A program made the position numbers and the translations under genes. Shown piece by piece: positions 1-8,446 of a DNA stretch of 64,000 nucleotides. The stretch is taken from contig JBDSDD010000010.1 of assembly GCA_039920745.1 (NCBI GenBank), positions 5,238-69,237 of the forward strand, given 5' to 3'. The DNA is from Scleromatobacter sp039920745 (GTDB lineage: Bacteria; Pseudomonadota; Gammaproteobacteria; Burkholderiales; Burkholderiaceae_C). Below the pieces are notes generated by a model. That model was not told the origin of the DNA, made no database searches, and saw nothing but the letters and a program-made list of their open reading frames with translations. Position 1 is the stretch's first letter; each line of letters begins with the position of its first letter.

Positions 1-1
1 G

Positions 2-2035
2 ATCGTTCTCGACGGCGTCAACGTCAATGTCAACCCGGGAGAGAAGGTGGGCCTGGTCGGACGCAACGGCGCCGGCAAGTCCAGCCTGTTCGCGCTGCTG
101 GCCGGGCGTCTCCAGGCAGACGCCGGCGACTTCGAGATCCCCGCGCGCTGGCGCATGGGCGAGGTCGCGCAGCACATGCCCGAGACGGACGATTCGGCCA
201 CCGACTTCGTGCTCGAAGGCGATATTCCGCTGATGGAGGCGCAGCGCGAGCTCGAGGCCGCCGAGGCCGCGGAAGACGGCCACGCGATGGCCGAGGCGCA
301 CATGAAGATCGGCGAGGTCGGCGGCTTCGACGCGCGCTCGCGGGCCCATGCCCTGCTGATGGGCCTGGGCTTCAAGGTGGCCCAGGTAGAGGATCCCGTC
401 AACAGCTTTTCCGGCGGCTGGCGCATGCGCCTGCAGCTGGCCCGCGCGCTGATGTGCCCGGCCGACCTGCTGCTGCTCGACGAACCCACCAACCACTTGG
501 ACCTGGACGCGCTGGTCTGGCTCGAGGCCTGGCTGCAGCGCTTCGAGGGCACGATCGTGATGATCAGCCACGACCGTGAGTTCCTCGACGCGATCACCAA
601 CGTCACGATCCATCTGGAAGATTCCGCGCTGACGCGCTACGGCGGCAACTACTCGACCTTCGAGGAGATGCGTGCCGAGCGCATGAGCCAGCAACAGGCC
701 GCCCACGGCCGCCAGCAGGAGCGCGTCGCGCAGCTGCAGCGCTTCATCGACCGCTTCAAGGCCAAGGCCAGCAAGGCCAAGCAGGCGCAGAGCCGCGTGA
801 AGGCGCTGGCGCGCATGGAACGCATCGCGCCGGTGCTGACGTCGGCCGACTTCTCGTTCGAGTTCAAGGAGCCCAAGAGCCTGCCCAACCCAATGCTCGC
901 GATGAGCAACATGGAGGTCGGCTACCTGGTGCAGGACGACGTCGATCCGGACACCGAGCCGACGCGCAAGGTCATCGTGCGCAACATCAACAAGAGCGTG
1001 CTGGCCGGCCAGCGCATCGGCATCCTGGGCGCCAACGGCCAGGGCAAGTCGACGCTGGTCAAGACGATCTCGCGCAGCATGCCCGCGCTAGGCGGCGAGA
1101 TGACCGAAGGCAAGGGCCTGTCGATCGGCTACTTCGCGCAGCAGGAGATGGACGTCGTGCACGCCGACGACACGCCGCTGCAGCACATGGTTCGCCTCGC
1201 GCGCACCGTCGGCCCCGAAGGGCGCGAGCAGGAGCTGCGCGACTTCCTGGGCCAGTTCCGCTTCGTCGGCGACATGGTGCACCAGACCATCGGCACCCTG
1301 TCGGGCGGCGAGAAGGCGCGCCTGGTGCTGGCCTCGCTGGTGTGGCAGCGCCCCAACCTGCTGCTGATGGACGAGCCGACCAACCACCTGGACCTGACCA
1401 CCCGCGAGGCGCTGTCGATGGCGCTCAACGAGTTCGAGGGCACCGTGCTGCTGGTGAGCCACGACCGCGCGTTGCTGCGCGAGGTCTGCGACGAGTTCTG
1501 GCTCGTGTCGCACGGCGCGGTGCTGCCGTTCGACGGCGACCTGGACGACTACCAGAAGTGGCTGCTCGAGACCTCGCGCGCCATCTCGCGCGGACAGCCG
1601 GCGCCGCCGCTGCCGGGCAATCTCAACGACCTGCTGCCTGGCGGATCGTCGGCATCGGCGCCCAAGGCGACCAAGGCGGCCGCACCCAAGCCCGCCCCCC
1701 TACCCGCGACGGCAGCGCCCGTCGCGCCCGTGTCCAACACCAAGTCGGGCGCGGCCCGCAACGACGATCGCAAGCAATCGGCGCAGCAACGTTCGCAGGT
1801 CGCCGCGCAAACGCGCCCGCTGCGCGGCGAGGTCGAACAGATCGACAAGCGCATGGAGAAGCTGGGCGCCGAGAAGGCCGAGCTGGAGGCCTCGATGGCC
1901 ACTGGCAAGCTCGCCGGGCCCGCGATCGCCGACGCGGGTCGCAAGCTGGCGCACGTGGGGGCCGAAGTGGCCAAGCTCGAGGAGCGCTGGCTGGAGCTGA
2001 CGGAGAAGATCGAGGCGATGCAGTCGGGGGGCTGA
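2..2035 (+). CDS. yheS: ABC-F family ATPase, YheS-like (5' end cut by window)
   Basis: Cytosolic ABC-F protein with two nucleotide-binding domains and no membrane segment; family members act on the ribosome. The reading frame is open from base 2, so the true start lies outside the window. Domain 1 has Walker A GRNGAGKSS, signature FSGGW and Walker B LLLLDEPTNHLD. A charged, lysine- and glutamine-rich inter-domain linker follows. Domain 2 has GANGQGKST, LSGGE and LLLMDEPTNHLD. The C-terminus is an Ala/Pro/Lys-rich segment followed by a probable coiled coil of about 60 residues. The linker sequence (RFKAKASKAKQAQSR) resembles YheS more than Uup or EttA. All ATPase motifs are intact. The exact translation role of YheS is not settled. 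Confidence 0.93.
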   Translation: MVLDGVNVNVNPGEKVGLVGRNGAGKSSLFALLAGRLQADAGDFEIPARWRMGEVAQHMPETDDSATDFVLEGDIPLMEAQRELEAAEAAEDGHAMAEAHMKIGEVGGFDARSRAHALLMGLGFKVAQVEDPVNSFSGGWRMRLQLARALMCPADLLLLDEPTNHLDLDALVWLEAWLQRFEGTIVMISHDREFLDAITNVTIHLEDSALTRYGGNYSTFEEMRAERMSQQQAAHGRQQERVAQLQRFIDRFKAKASKAKQAQSRVKALARMERIAPVLTSADFSFEFKEPKSLPNPMLAMSNMEVGYLVQDDVDPDTEPTRKVIVRNINKSVLAGQRIGILGANGQGKSTLVKTISRSMPALGGEMTEGKGLSIGYFAQQEMDVVHADDTPLQHMVRLARTVGPEGREQELRDFLGQFRFVGDMVHQTIGTLSGGEKARLVLASLVWQRPNLLLMDEPTNHLDLTTREALSMALNEFEGTVLLVSHDRALLREVCDEFWLVSHGAVLPFDGDLDDYQKWLLETSRAISRGQPAPPLPGNLNDLLPGGSSASAPKATKAAAPKPAPLPATAAPVAPVSNTKSGAARNDDRKQSAQQRSQVAAQTRPLRGEVEQIDKRMEKLGAEKAELEASMATGKLAGPAIADAGRKLAHVGAEVAKLEERWLELTEKIEAMQSGG

Positions 2036-2122
2036 GCGTCCCTGGATCGCCCCGATCGAAATCGGGGCCGATCACCTCGACAATGGGGCCAACAACTTCC
2101 GGACCACCCGGCTCCCGACACG

Positions 2123-3655
2123 ATGGTGCTTTCGATTCGACCGCTCCGATGGCTGGCAACGGCCCGCGCCGCGACATGCCTGCTCGCCCTCGCTGCCAGC
2201 GGTGCGAGCCCGCCCGTGCTCGCGGCGGCGGTGCAGCCCGCGGGCCGGGACAGCGGGCATGACTTCACCATCGACCCGGATTCGATCCATCGCGACGGCA
2301 GCACGGTGACCTTCCACCTCGTCGGCACGAGCTACCGCGGCGTCGTCGACGACTACGACGCGCAGGTGATGGTGGACTGCGCGCAGCGCCAACGGCGTGA
2401 ATTGGGCTCCGAGATCCGCAACCAGTGGATCGGCGTCAAGCACAACCGGCCCGACTCGCAGATGCGCGACATCTTTCCCAACACGCGCCAGGCCACGGAG
2501 CTCGAGCTGGTCTGTCGACTGGCGGGCGTGCCGGTCGCGCGCGTGGCCGACATGGTCGCGGCGGCGGCGGCGCAGGCGCCCGCACCAACGCCCGCACCCG
2601 CACCCGCGCTCCCCCACCAGGCGGACGTCAAATTCGGCGCGTTGCCACTGGTCACGACATTCGCCCTGCCGACCGGCGCCCGCGCGCAGGCGACCGCCAC
2701 GCCGCACGTGGCCGAGCGGGCGTCCGCCGCCGCCCCCCTGCCCGCGCCCACGTTGACGATCAAGGCAAACACCGTGCTGCCGGCCGACGACCTGCTCGAC
2801 CTCGGCAACCAGGACGGCTACGCGCGCGCCATCCTGATCGACAGCGTCCGCCACAAGGAACAGACCACCAGCTACGTCGTGCAGTCCCTGGTCCCCGGCG
2901 CGACCTGGGCCACGCGCGACCACTACGTCGTCGACTGCCAGCGCAAGCTGCGCGCGTTCCAGCCCGACGATCTCGCCAGCGGCGTCCGCCTGACCGCAAC
3001 CCGCGTCGCGGCCAACAGCCACGAGTCACGCGAGCTCGCCACCGCCTGCGCCATGCCCGATGGTCCGAGCAATCGCTGGTTTGCAGGCTTCGTGGTGACC
3101 AACGACGGCGTGGTCGTTGCGCCGCACCTGCGCACCGGCAACTGCGTGCGCTACAGCACCGGCTTCGGCGCGAAGCGCCGCCCGCTGCAGTTCATCGCCC
3201 ACGACGAAGACCTGACGCTGCTCAAGCTGCAGGGTAGTGGCAGCTGGAGCGCGATGCCCGCGATCGACACGCCGGCCTCGCGCGTGCCCCAGGCGGTCAC
3301 GATGCTCGGGGTCAAGGGCGTGGCGCCGCGGGTCAGCGCGGGCAACCTGACGATGGCGGGATCGAACTCGATGGACACCGGATGGCCCCAGGTCGTCACG
3401 TTCAGCGACCATGCATTGTCCGAAGGCATCGTGTGGGACGCCGATGGCGCGGCCATCGGGCTGGCACTGGCGCCCGAGGGCCGTGTCGGCAATCACGCTT
3501 TCATGCGCATGCTGCCCACCGCCGAGATCCGCCTGCGCCTCGCGCGCCATGGCTTGACCTGGACGGCATCCGACGGCCAGGCACGCAATGCCGAAGCCAC
3601 CATGCGCCTCGCGCTGGCCGCCACGCTGCCCATCGAATGCGAGCGTGCGCCGTGA
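2123..3655 (+). CDS. Secreted protein with degenerate trypsin-like domain
   Basis: A 510-residue protein with an N-terminal signal sequence (hydrophobic to about residue 34, ending VLAAA). Residues about 45-130 (IDPDSIHRDGSTVTFHLVGT) resemble surface-adhesin E-type domains, and a similar motif recurs near 215-300. A Pro/Ala-rich hexanucleotide-encoded linker (PAPAPAPA) separates them. The C-terminal part resembles a trypsin_2 fold: a GFVVTNDGVVVAPHL segment with His335, a HDEDLTLLKL segment with Asp361 or Asp363, and an ALSEGIVWDADGAAIGL segment where Ser433 falls at the nucleophile position. The usual GNSGGP motif is not conserved, so peptidase activity is doubtful. The next gene starts 13 bases downstream, so the two are probably co-transcribed. 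Domain calls are by eye. Confidence 0.7.
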   Translation: MVLSIRPLRWLATARAATCLLALAASGASPPVLAAAVQPAGRDSGHDFTIDPDSIHRDGSTVTFHLVGTSYRGVVDDYDAQVMVDCAQRQRRELGSEIRNQWIGVKHNRPDSQMRDIFPNTRQATELELVCRLAGVPVARVADMVAAAAAQAPAPTPAPAPALPHQADVKFGALPLVTTFALPTGARAQATATPHVAERASAAAPLPAPTLTIKANTVLPADDLLDLGNQDGYARAILIDSVRHKEQTTSYVVQSLVPGATWATRDHYVVDCQRKLRAFQPDDLASGVRLTATRVAANSHESRELATACAMPDGPSNRWFAGFVVTNDGVVVAPHLRTGNCVRYSTGFGAKRRPLQFIAHDEDLTLLKLQGSGSWSAMPAIDTPASRVPQAVTMLGVKGVAPRVSAGNLTMAGSNSMDTGWPQVVTFSDHALSEGIVWDADGAAIGLALAPEGRVGNHAFMRMLPTAEIRLRLARHGLTWTASDGQARNAEATMRLALAATLPIECERAP

Positions 3656-3668
3656 AACGGGTTCCACG

Positions 3669-4916
3669 ATGAGCACGCCCTTGCCCCCCTTCCTCGTCGC
3701 CCTCGGCCTCGACGACACGCACGACATCGACGAGCGCACGCTGCGGCGAGCCTACGCGCGCCTGCTCAAGCAGATCGACGTCGAGGCCGAACCCCAGCGC
3801 TTCCAGGCCTTGCGCGAGTCGCTCGACCAGTCGCTGAGCTGGCTCGCGTGGCGTGAGCGGGCGCAGGCGGCCGACGGCGATCCGAGCAGCGTGCCGGATC
3901 GGTCGACCGCGCCGGCGATCCGCGGCCCGGATGTTCTTTTCGAGCTGGCGTCGCCGGCGCCCGCCGCGCCACCCGGCGAGGCCAGCGGCTCCGCCGTCTA
4001 CGCGGACTTCCATCAGGCGGTCACGCGCGTGTTCCGCGACGTGGCTGGCGCGCGCAACGCGCTAGAACGTGCGATGGCCGATCCGCGCCTGATCAACATC
4101 GACGCACGCACCGGCTTCGAGGGCCACGTGGCCCGGCTGCTGGCCGAAGGCTGGCGCCCCGGCCACGACCACTTGCTCGATCCGGCGGTCGACGCCTTCG
4201 GTTGGGAGCGCGACCACAGGAGGCTGGGGCATTTCGGCCAGGTGGGCGCGCTGGTCGACGCGGCGATCCGCGACCGCGCGGTGTTTCGCCAGTTCAACGC
4301 CCAGCAGGCAGCCGTGCTCAACCGGCTGATCCTGCGCATCCGCGACGCGACGCCACCCGACCCGCGCACCTTGCACGAGGAGGTGCAGCAGTTGCAGTTG
4401 CTGGTGCAGCGCGTGCCCAACTGGTTGCGTATCGTGGCGCCGGTGGATCCGGTCAACGCGCGCTTCGAGATGTGGCGCGAGTCGCCGGCCAGCATGCGGC
4501 CAGCGCCGGGCGGGCCGCAGCCGAAATTCGTGGGCCAGAAGCCGGCGTCGGCGACGTTGCCGGGCATTCTCGTGATGGCGGCCCTGATCGCGCTGTTCGT
4601 GTTCGCGCGGCTGGGCAGCCGCGAGTCTGGCGGTCATTTCCAGCAGACCGCCGCACAACGCGCCCAGGTGGCCGACATCGACCTGGCGCAGCGCCAGCGA
4701 CAAGTCGAGGCCCTGCTGTCCAACATCCAGACCGCCAGCCCCGCGCCGTCGCCGCGGCTCAAGCAGAAAGCCACCCAGTTGCCAGCCGCTACCCCGACCA
4801 TCGCGCCAGCCAATAGCGGCGCAGGCAAGCCATGGTGGGCACCCGACTGGGCCGGATCACCAGGCTCGCAGGTGCCCGAGCTGTCGCCGCCGACGGGCAT
4901 CGCGCCTGCGCGATGA
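3669..4916 (+). CDS. J-domain-like protein with C-terminal membrane anchor
   Basis: A 415-residue protein. The N-terminal 60 residues (LGLDDTHDIDERTLRRAYARLLKQIDVEAEPQRFQALRES, read in parts) match the helical pattern of divergent J domains found in many Burkholderiales proteins, but the catalytic HPD tripeptide is absent, so DnaK stimulation is not expected. The central region is predicted helical. One hydrophobic segment (PGILVMAALIALFVFARLG, near residue 300) is a likely membrane span, followed by a Pro/Ala-rich tail. The ATG at 3669 is preferred because an in-frame upstream start would lie inside the previous gene. The exact role is unknown. Confidence 0.7.
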   Translation: MSTPLPPFLVALGLDDTHDIDERTLRRAYARLLKQIDVEAEPQRFQALRESLDQSLSWLAWRERAQAADGDPSSVPDRSTAPAIRGPDVLFELASPAPAAPPGEASGSAVYADFHQAVTRVFRDVAGARNALERAMADPRLINIDARTGFEGHVARLLAEGWRPGHDHLLDPAVDAFGWERDHRRLGHFGQVGALVDAAIRDRAVFRQFNAQQAAVLNRLILRIRDATPPDPRTLHEEVQQLQLLVQRVPNWLRIVAPVDPVNARFEMWRESPASMRPAPGGPQPKFVGQKPASATLPGILVMAALIALFVFARLGSRESGGHFQQTAAQRAQVADIDLAQRQRQVEALLSNIQTASPAPSPRLKQKATQLPAATPTIAPANSGAGKPWWAPDWAGSPGSQVPELSPPTGIAPAR

Positions 4917-5086
4917 GGCGCGCGCAGTGGCAGGCACGCGTCACGCGCGTGGATGCAAGTGCCGGTCGTGCCCCTGTCGAGCAGCCACAACCCGTGACCT
5001 TCGTCGCAATCGGGAACACGTTTGCTGTAATTCGTTGTCTCGCAGGACGACAATGCCGAGGCAAATTTCCCGGATACTCTCTGCCA

Positions 5087-5797
5087 ATGACACGATTGCG
5101 ACGCCTGCTGCCTGCCGCCTTGCTTGCCGCCCTGCTTGCCGCCCTGACGGGTGCGCCGGTGGCCGCGTCGGCGGCGGACGCGGCCGCGCCGACCTATCGC
5201 ATCGTCGGCCCCGACGGCAAGGTGACTTTCTCTGATCGCAAGCCAACCGACCCGACCGTGCGCACGCGCGAGCTCGGGCAGACCGTCACCGCGCCGATGC
5301 TCACGCCCACGAACCAGCCCTTCGACCTGCGCCCTGTCACGGCACTGCGGCCCGGCGCGCGGTCGGCGACTGGCGACGGGCTGACGCCGGCGGTCGACGT
5401 CAGCGGCAGGCCGTTCCCGCCGGGCCTGCCCGACGCCATCCTCGATGTCGTCGTGCACCAATTCTTCGTGCAGACGCTGGTGGAAGCCTGCAGTCGGCTG
5501 CGGCCCGCTTACACCGAGCGTTACCAGGGCGGCGTGCGCAACTGGCGCGACCGCAACGCCGAGATCCTGGCCAAGAGCAACCGCGTCACGTTCGCGCGCT
5601 TCACCGCCGAACAGCGCGACACGTTGCGGGCGACGGCCCGCTCGCGCCTGGCGCAGCTGATACCCGCGCCCGGCACCCTCGATGCCGACAAGATGGCCTG
5701 GTGCGACCGCATGAGCGGCGACCTCGCGCGCCGTCAGTTCGAGCTGGAGGGCGACCTGCGCGTCGCGCCCATCCTCGAGTTCGACCTGCAGCCCTGA
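5087..5797 (+). CDS. Secreted DUF4124-type protein
   Basis: A 236-residue protein with a clear signal peptide (RLRRLLPAALLAALLAALTG, then a probable AASA cleavage site). Immediately after it comes YRIVGPDGKVTFSDRKP, the hallmark of DUF4124-type domains, which are periplasmic and of unknown function. The rest, rich in Arg and Ala, has no recognised motif. The ATG at 5087 was chosen because it places the signal peptide at the N-terminus; the frame stays open upstream but that stretch is not protein-like. The stop codon abuts the stop of the convergent HD-domain gene with no spacer. Confidence 0.75.
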   Translation: MTRLRRLLPAALLAALLAALTGAPVAASAADAAAPTYRIVGPDGKVTFSDRKPTDPTVRTRELGQTVTAPMLTPTNQPFDLRPVTALRPGARSATGDGLTPAVDVSGRPFPPGLPDAILDVVVHQFFVQTLVEACSRLRPAYTERYQGGVRNWRDRNAEILAKSNRVTFARFTAEQRDTLRATARSRLAQLIPAPGTLDADKMAWCDRMSGDLARRQFELEGDLRVAPILEFDLQP

Positions 5798-6421
5798 TCA
5801 GGCCAGGGCCGCGATCGCCCGCGCGAGGTTCGCGCGAGCCCCAGCCTCGAAGCGCGCTGCGAAGCACGGCGTCGCGAAGATCGCAGGACGCGCCAGGAAC
5901 GCGCGCAGGATCTCGGCGCGCTTGTCGCGAAAGCGGGGCTCGGGCACGAAGCCGTACTCGGCGCGGATCTGGCGCTCGTAGTCGTCGAAGCGTGCCGGCT
6001 CGGCGCCGAGGATCGCGAGGTCGATGTCCACCAGCAATCGGGCGTCGGCCGTCGCGGGCACCTCGCTGTGGCGCGTGGCCATGATCAGGGCGTGCACGCG
6101 CTGCGCGACCTCGCGGGTCGCACCGGCGTCGCGCAACACCTGGTGCGCCCAGTCCGCGCTGACCGCCTCGTTGTCGTGGCGGCCGGTGTCGTAGACCGCA
6201 TCGTGGAACCACAGCGCCAGCGCGACTTCGCCGGGGTGTTCTGCCAGCGCCCTGTGCTGCTCGAACAGCGCCAGGCATTCGCGCAGGTGCTGCGGCGTAT
6301 GGTAGGCGCGATGTGCCTCGGCCCAGCGGGCCAGCAGCGTCTCGAGGACGTCGTCGGTCGGCGCAGGCAGGGTCAGGTCACGCCACGCGGCGCGCCAGTC
6401 GAGAGTGGTTGGAAGAGTCAT
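5798..6421 (-). CDS. HD-domain metal-dependent hydrolase
   Basis: A 207-residue cytosolic protein of the predicted HD-superfamily phosphohydrolases. Visible metal-ligand motifs are YHTPQHL near residue 40, WFHDAVYD (the HD pair) near 72, and IMATRHSE plus LVDIDLAILG further on, in the order typical of the family. Substrate is unknown; relatives are usually annotated as predicted metal-dependent phosphohydrolases. The start at 6421 gives MTLPTTLDWRAAW and overlaps the stop of the upstream minus-strand gene by 4 bases, indicating translational coupling. It ends directly against the stop of the convergent DUF4124-type gene. Confidence 0.85.
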   Translation of the reverse strand: MTLPTTLDWRAAWRDLTLPAPTDDVLETLLARWAEAHRAYHTPQHLRECLALFEQHRALAEHPGEVALALWFHDAVYDTGRHDNEAVSADWAHQVLRDAGATREVAQRVHALIMATRHSEVPATADARLLVDIDLAILGAEPARFDDYERQIRAEYGFVPEPRFRDKRAEILRAFLARPAIFATPCFAARFEAGARANLARAIAALA

Positions 6422-6810
6422 TTGGCAACGGGCTCGACAGGGGCCAGGACAACGGCGTGACGCGTGGCGCGAAGCAGGCAGGCAATGGCCAGCAGCCACG
6501 GCATCATCGCCCATGCGACGGCGTGCGCGATCGGTTGCGCGTAGTTGGCGCGCTTGCGCATCGTCGCGCCGTTGTGCACCAGGACGAAAGCCTGGTCGTC
6601 ACCGACGCTTTCCAGCGCCAGGCGCGACGCCTGGGCCATGAAGAAGGCCATCAGGTCGGCACGACCCTGGAGGTCGGGCGCCGTCATCGGCTCGTGGCAC
6701 AGCACGAAGCAGTGCGGCAGCCCGGGCAAGCTGTATTGCACGAGGAGGCAATCCCGCTCGGCGTAGCCGGCGGGCAAGAGAACCTGGCACTGTGTCTGGA
6801 AGCCCGGCAT
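6418..6810 (-). CDS. Uncharacterised small protein with C-terminal membrane segment
   Basis: A 130-residue protein that I do not recognise. The N-terminal 90 residues look soluble and include LPHCFVLCHEPM and QAFVLVHNGATMRKRANYAQP. A C-terminal hydrophobic stretch (AWAMMPWLLAIACLL) suggests a membrane anchor. Its stop overlaps the start of the HD hydrolase gene (ATGA, 6418-6421), so the two form a coupled pair. It is divergent from the TetR-type gene at 6912, and the intervening 101 bases carry an inverted repeat, so TetR-type control of this pair is plausible but inferred. Confidence 0.65.
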   Translation of the reverse strand: MPGFQTQCQVLLPAGYAERDCLLVQYSLPGLPHCFVLCHEPMTAPDLQGRADLMAFFMAQASRLALESVGDDQAFVLVHNGATMRKRANYAQPIAHAVAWAMMPWLLAIACLLRATRHAVVLAPVEPVAK

Positions 6811-6827
6811 GGGATGGATCCTGTTTG

Positions 6828-6843
6828 TTGGTTAGTTGACCAA
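6828..6843. promoter_or_regulatory. Candidate TetR-family operator (inverted repeat)
   Basis: TTGGT-TAGTTG-ACCAA is a perfect 5-bp inverted repeat in an AT-rich island between the divergent small-membrane-protein gene (start 6810) and the TetR-type gene (start 6912). A related word, AACAACCAAT, recurs near 6893. The position is right for autoregulation and control of both transcripts, but the site is short and unproven. Confidence 0.4.
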
Positions 6844-6911
6844 TATTGACAATGTAGCGCCCGGAACAACGCGGCGCAAGTAAACTTGGGCAAACAACCA
6901 ATAAAAGTTCC

Positions 6912-7526
6912 GTGGCCCGTTCCTCCAACACCGAAGCCCGCCGCGCCGAGATCACCGGCGCCCTGCTCGCCGTGATCGCGCGCCACGGCTACGACAAGGC
7001 GACGATCCAGGCGATCGCCGCCCAGGCCGGGTTGGCACCCGGGCTGATCCACTACCACTTCGAGAACAAGCAGGAGATCCTGGTCTCGCTGATCGGCGCG
7101 CTGGCGCAAGCGGCGCACACGCGCTACGTGGCGGTACTCGGCGAGCAGGTGGAGCCGTTCGAGCGCCTGCGCGCCTACCTGCGCGCGCGCCTGGGGCTGG
7201 GCGAAGGCGCCGCACCCGACATCGTCTCGGCCTGGGTGATGATCGGCGCCGAGGCCGTGCGCCAGCCCGAGGTGCGCGCCGTCTACCGCCAGATGATCGC
7301 CGACGAACTGGCGCTGCTGACCACGTTGCTGACCGACTGCCTGCGCGCCCGCGAGCGCGACACGCGCGGGGCCGCGACGCTGGCCGCCGGATTGGCCGCG
7401 ATGATCGAAGGCGCGTACCAGCTCTCCAGCGCCGCCGCACAGGTGCTGCCCGCCGGCTACGCGGCCACCGCGGCCACGTCGTACGCCGAACTGTCCATCG
7501 CGGCGGCGCCCCCTTTCAACGGCTAG
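6912..7526 (+). CDS. TetR/AcrR-family transcriptional regulator
   Basis: A 204-residue regulator. The N-terminal helix-turn-helix (about residues 8-55) contains GYDKATIQAIAAQAGLAPGLIHYHFENKQEIL, read in parts, which is typical of TetR and closest in style to BetI-like members. The C-terminal ligand-binding part is all-helical. The start is GTG at 6912. It is followed 8 bases later by a TPR protein gene and is divergent from a two-gene operon across a region with an inverted repeat. The ligand is unknown; the neighbourhood gives no choline/betaine genes, so BetI function is not implied. Confidence 0.85.
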   Translation: MARSSNTEARRAEITGALLAVIARHGYDKATIQAIAAQAGLAPGLIHYHFENKQEILVSLIGALAQAAHTRYVAVLGEQVEPFERLRAYLRARLGLGEGAAPDIVSAWVMIGAEAVRQPEVRAVYRQMIADELALLTTLLTDCLRARERDTRGAATLAAGLAAMIEGAYQLSSAAAQVLPAGYAATAATSYAELSIAAAPPFNG

Positions 7527-7534
7527 GATCACGC

Positions 7535-8158
7535 ATGGCCACGCCTCACATCGCCGACCTCATCGCCCTGGCCGTCCGGCTGGTCAACGCGAACCAGACG
7601 CAGCGCGCGCGCATCGTCTGCGAGCAGGCGGTGGCCGCGTACCCGCCCCACCCGGCCGTGCACCAGTTGCTGGCCGTGCTGGACCTGCAGGCCAGCCAGC
7701 CCGGCGCCGCCCGCGGCCACGCGGCCCTGAGCCTGAAGCTGCGGCCCGATCATGTGCCTGCGCTGCTGGTGCTGGGGGAAGCCGCGCTGGCCGAGCGCGA
7801 TCTCGCCGCTGCCGCCGCCGCGCTGGAGCGCGCCGTCACGCTCGCCCCTGAACAGGCCGAGGCGTGGTTCAAGGTCGCCCTGGTGCGCCAGGACCTGCAC
7901 GACCTGGACGGCGCGATCGCGGCGCTGGAGCGCGTGCTGGCGCTGAATCCGGCGCGTGCCGACGCGCTGGTCAACCTCGGCATCGTGCTGCAGGAGGCCG
8001 GCCGGCTCGACGACGCCCTGCGCGCGTACGGCCGCGCGCTCCGCCTGCGCGAGCAGACGTTCGGGCGCATCGCGCACGCGCTTGCGACGCCCAACGTCGG
8101 CCGCCTGTGGCTCAACCTGGACGACCTGCGCACCGAGCTGCGCGCCCTGCCCGCCTGA
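7535..8158 (+). CDS. Tetratricopeptide-repeat protein
   Basis: A 207-residue protein made largely of TPR-like helical repeats. Characteristic patterns recur, such as ALLVLGEAALAERDLAAAAAALERAVTL, AWFKVALVRQDLHDLDGAIAALERVLAL and ALVNLGIVLQEAGRLDDALRAYGRAL (each read in parts), giving about four repeats between residues 40 and 180. No signal peptide or membrane segment is visible. TPR proteins mediate protein-protein contacts; the partner is unknown. It begins 8 bases after the TetR-type gene and is probably co-transcribed with it. Confidence 0.8.
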   Translation: MATPHIADLIALAVRLVNANQTQRARIVCEQAVAAYPPHPAVHQLLAVLDLQASQPGAARGHAALSLKLRPDHVPALLVLGEAALAERDLAAAAAALERAVTLAPEQAEAWFKVALVRQDLHDLDGAIAALERVLALNPARADALVNLGIVLQEAGRLDDALRAYGRALRLREQTFGRIAHALATPNVGRLWLNLDDLRTELRALPA

Positions 8159-8164
8159 CCCGGG

Positions 8165-8443
8165 CTACGCTTTCGGCTTGCAGCGAAAGTCGAGCTCGGC
8201 CGACGGCGCCTGGCCGGGCGGCGGCGGCACGGCCACCTGCCGGATCACGTCGACGCTCGCGCCGCGCTCACCGCAGAAGGCCGTGGCCTGCGCCAGCGCC
8301 CTGGCCTGCTGCTGCTCGACGCGGGCGTTGACGTCGTTGCTGCGCACGACGGTCATGTAGGTGCCATCGCCAGTAGACGTGACGTTGGAGAGGACGGCGC
8401 AGCCGCACAAGGCCAGCATCGTCACGAAGAACAGTCGTCGCAT
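8165..8443 (-). CDS. Small lipoprotein, unknown function
   Basis: A 92-residue protein with a lipoprotein signal peptide: positively charged MRR, a hydrophobic stretch and the lipobox LALCGC at about residues 10-15, so Cys15 is the likely lipidated residue. The mature part (NVTSTGDGTYMTVVRSNDVNARVEQQQARALAQA, read in parts) contains two further Cys that could pair. It resembles short envelope lipoproteins of unknown role. It lies 3 bases downstream of the 8447-9157 gene on the same strand, so the two may be co-transcribed. Confidence 0.75.
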   Translation of the reverse strand: MRRLFFVTMLALCGCAVLSNVTSTGDGTYMTVVRSNDVNARVEQQQARALAQATAFCGERGASVDVIRQVAVPPPPGQAPSAELDFRCKPKA

Positions 8444-8446
8444 GAT

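Noticed and set aside
6912..7526. BetI assignment for the TetR-type regulator
   Set aside because: Sequence style is BetI-like but no choline or betaine genes are nearby.
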